Assembly: GCF_024346395.1 (NCBI RefSeq) | Contig: NZ_JAGQCW010000006.1 | Span: forward strand, 1-64,000 | Origin: Cyanobium sp. AMD-g | GTDB lineage: Bacteria; Cyanobacteriota; Cyanobacteriia; PCC-6307; Cyanobiaceae | DNA: 64,000 nt | Reading direction: 5' to 3' | In this document: positions 63,616 to 64,000 of the stretch, piece by piece | Numbering within the stretch: the stretch's first letter is position 1 | Layout of the letters: every line of letters begins with the position of its first letter | Notes under the pieces: generated by a model | Database searches by the model: none | The model's input: the letters and a program-made list of their open reading frames with translations, nothing else | What the model was told of the DNA's origin: nothing | Translations under genes and position numbers: made by a program

Positions 63616-63737
63616 CAAGCGCGGGCGCGCTTGAGCATCAGTTGCAGCTGACCCACGGCGGCGCGGCCGATGTTGAAGGCGGCCCAACCCACGGCCAGGA
63701 GGATCGGAGCAGCGACGAGCAGCAGCCGGAGGTCCAT
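63615..63737 (-). CDS. psbY: Photosystem II protein PsbY
   Basis: A 40-residue frame from the ATG at 63737 to the TGA at 63615: [20 protein letters not shown] (first 20 residues), then [10 protein letters not shown] and [10 protein letters not shown]. This is the PsbY pattern: one membrane helix, then [10 protein letters not shown] and a basic tail. PsbY is a small peripheral subunit of photosystem II, near cytochrome b559. It ends in TGATG with the trmFO start, so the two genes are translationally linked. Its short length makes it easy to miss. Confidence 0.9.
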   Translation of the reverse strand: MDLRLLLVAAPILLAVGWAAFNIGRAAVGQLQLMLKRARA

Positions 63738-63767
63738 GGCGACGCAGGGGAAAACGATGGCGGGATC

Positions 63768-64000
63768 CTAACGGAGTCCAGCGTGGACCTCCGCCAGCTG
63801 GCGGTAACGGCGGGCGTGCTGGCGCTGGGCCTCGATCGCTGCGGCATCGAGTTGGCGTTTCACCACCGCCGGAGCACCCATCACCACGGCGCCGGCGGGC
63901 ACATCCCGGGTGACCACCGAGCCGGCCGCCACCAGGGCCCCGGCCCCCACCGTGACGCCGTTGAGCACGATGGCGCCGATGCCGATCAGGCAGCCGTCCT
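63768..64000 (-). CDS. Gamma-carbonic-anhydrase-like hexapeptide protein, partial
   Basis: Partial gene; the 5' end lies beyond the window. The visible 77 codons read [60 protein letters not shown] and a tail [15 protein letters not shown], the end of a left-handed beta-helix and the C-terminal helix of gamma-carbonic-anhydrase/YrdA-type proteins. The metal-binding His residues would lie in the missing part. Catalysis cannot be judged. The end is 30 bases before psbY on the same strand. Confidence 0.8.
   Translation of the reverse strand, partial: DGCLIGIGAIVLNGVTVGAGALVAAGSVVTRDVPAGAVVMGAPAVVKRQLDAAAIEAQRQHARRYRQLAEVHAGLR

Overview
The window is about 68% GC by eye and packed with genes on both strands. 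It is best read as a chromosomal segment of a picocyanobacterium of the alpha-cyanobacterial Synechococcus/Cyanobium type. The supporting genes are psbY, a PsbP-like lipoprotein (CyanoP), ycf54, a CrtISO-type carotene isomerase, a glycine-rich RRM protein, a CGFS glutaredoxin next to BolA, a lumenal or periplasmic Mn/Fe superoxide dismutase, two DUF1400 proteins, Nif11-like small proteins, and many small proteins that look cyanobacteria-specific. The lineage is inferred from gene content; no rRNA or tRNA is present to confirm it.

Layout. 1-4.5 kb: two unassigned proteins, two DUF1400 proteins (one fused to an alpha/beta hydrolase) and a Crp/Fnr-like regulator. 4.7-11.8 kb: DCC thioredoxin-fold protein, acyltransferase, glycine-zipper secreted protein, MarC protein, a 59-residue membrane peptide, lipase, isoprenylcysteine-methyltransferase-like protein, BCAM0308-type zinc-ribbon protein, exported SOD, cupin. 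11.7-16.2 kb: Nif11-like protein, P2-type cation ATPase, a VapBC-like pair with a degenerate PIN toxin, exported thermonuclease. 16.3-18.8 kb: a NAD-salvage pair (nicotinamide phosphoribosyltransferase plus NMN adenylyltransferase/Nudix). 18.8-19.8 kb: a poor region with a decayed PEBP gene. 19.9-22.9 kb: four same-strand genes with overlapping ends (hydrolase, phosphoribosyltransferase, APH-type kinase, DOMON-like protein).

22.9-30.3 kb: lipA; recR (apparently CTG-started) overlapping a urea-transporter/EF-hand gene that is broken at a G5 run; CyanoP; an FAD oxidoreductase; a HlyD-type adaptor overlapping a 63-residue membrane protein; a GAF-GGDEF diguanylate cyclase. 30.4-37.0 kb: a five-gene envelope operon (FUSC, FUSC, OprB-type porin, TolC, ClC), the most unusual block here. 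37.1-44.1 kb: MgtC, LytR-CpsA-Psr protein, ABC exporter behind an RRM protein, DEAD-box helicase behind a cupin. 44.3-53.8 kb: a phosphoesterase followed by recC-recB-recD with 4-nt overlaps. 53.9-64.0 kb: ycf54, pdxJ, plsC-like, bolA, grx, a response regulator without its phosphoacceptor Asp, nitrilase, CrtISO, psbY-trmFO, and a gamma-carbonic-anhydrase-like gene cut by the window edge.

The main biological themes are photosynthesis support, NAD and vitamin metabolism, recombination (RecBCD and RecR) and envelope transport. I saw no tRNA, rRNA, CRISPR array, insertion sequence or prophage.
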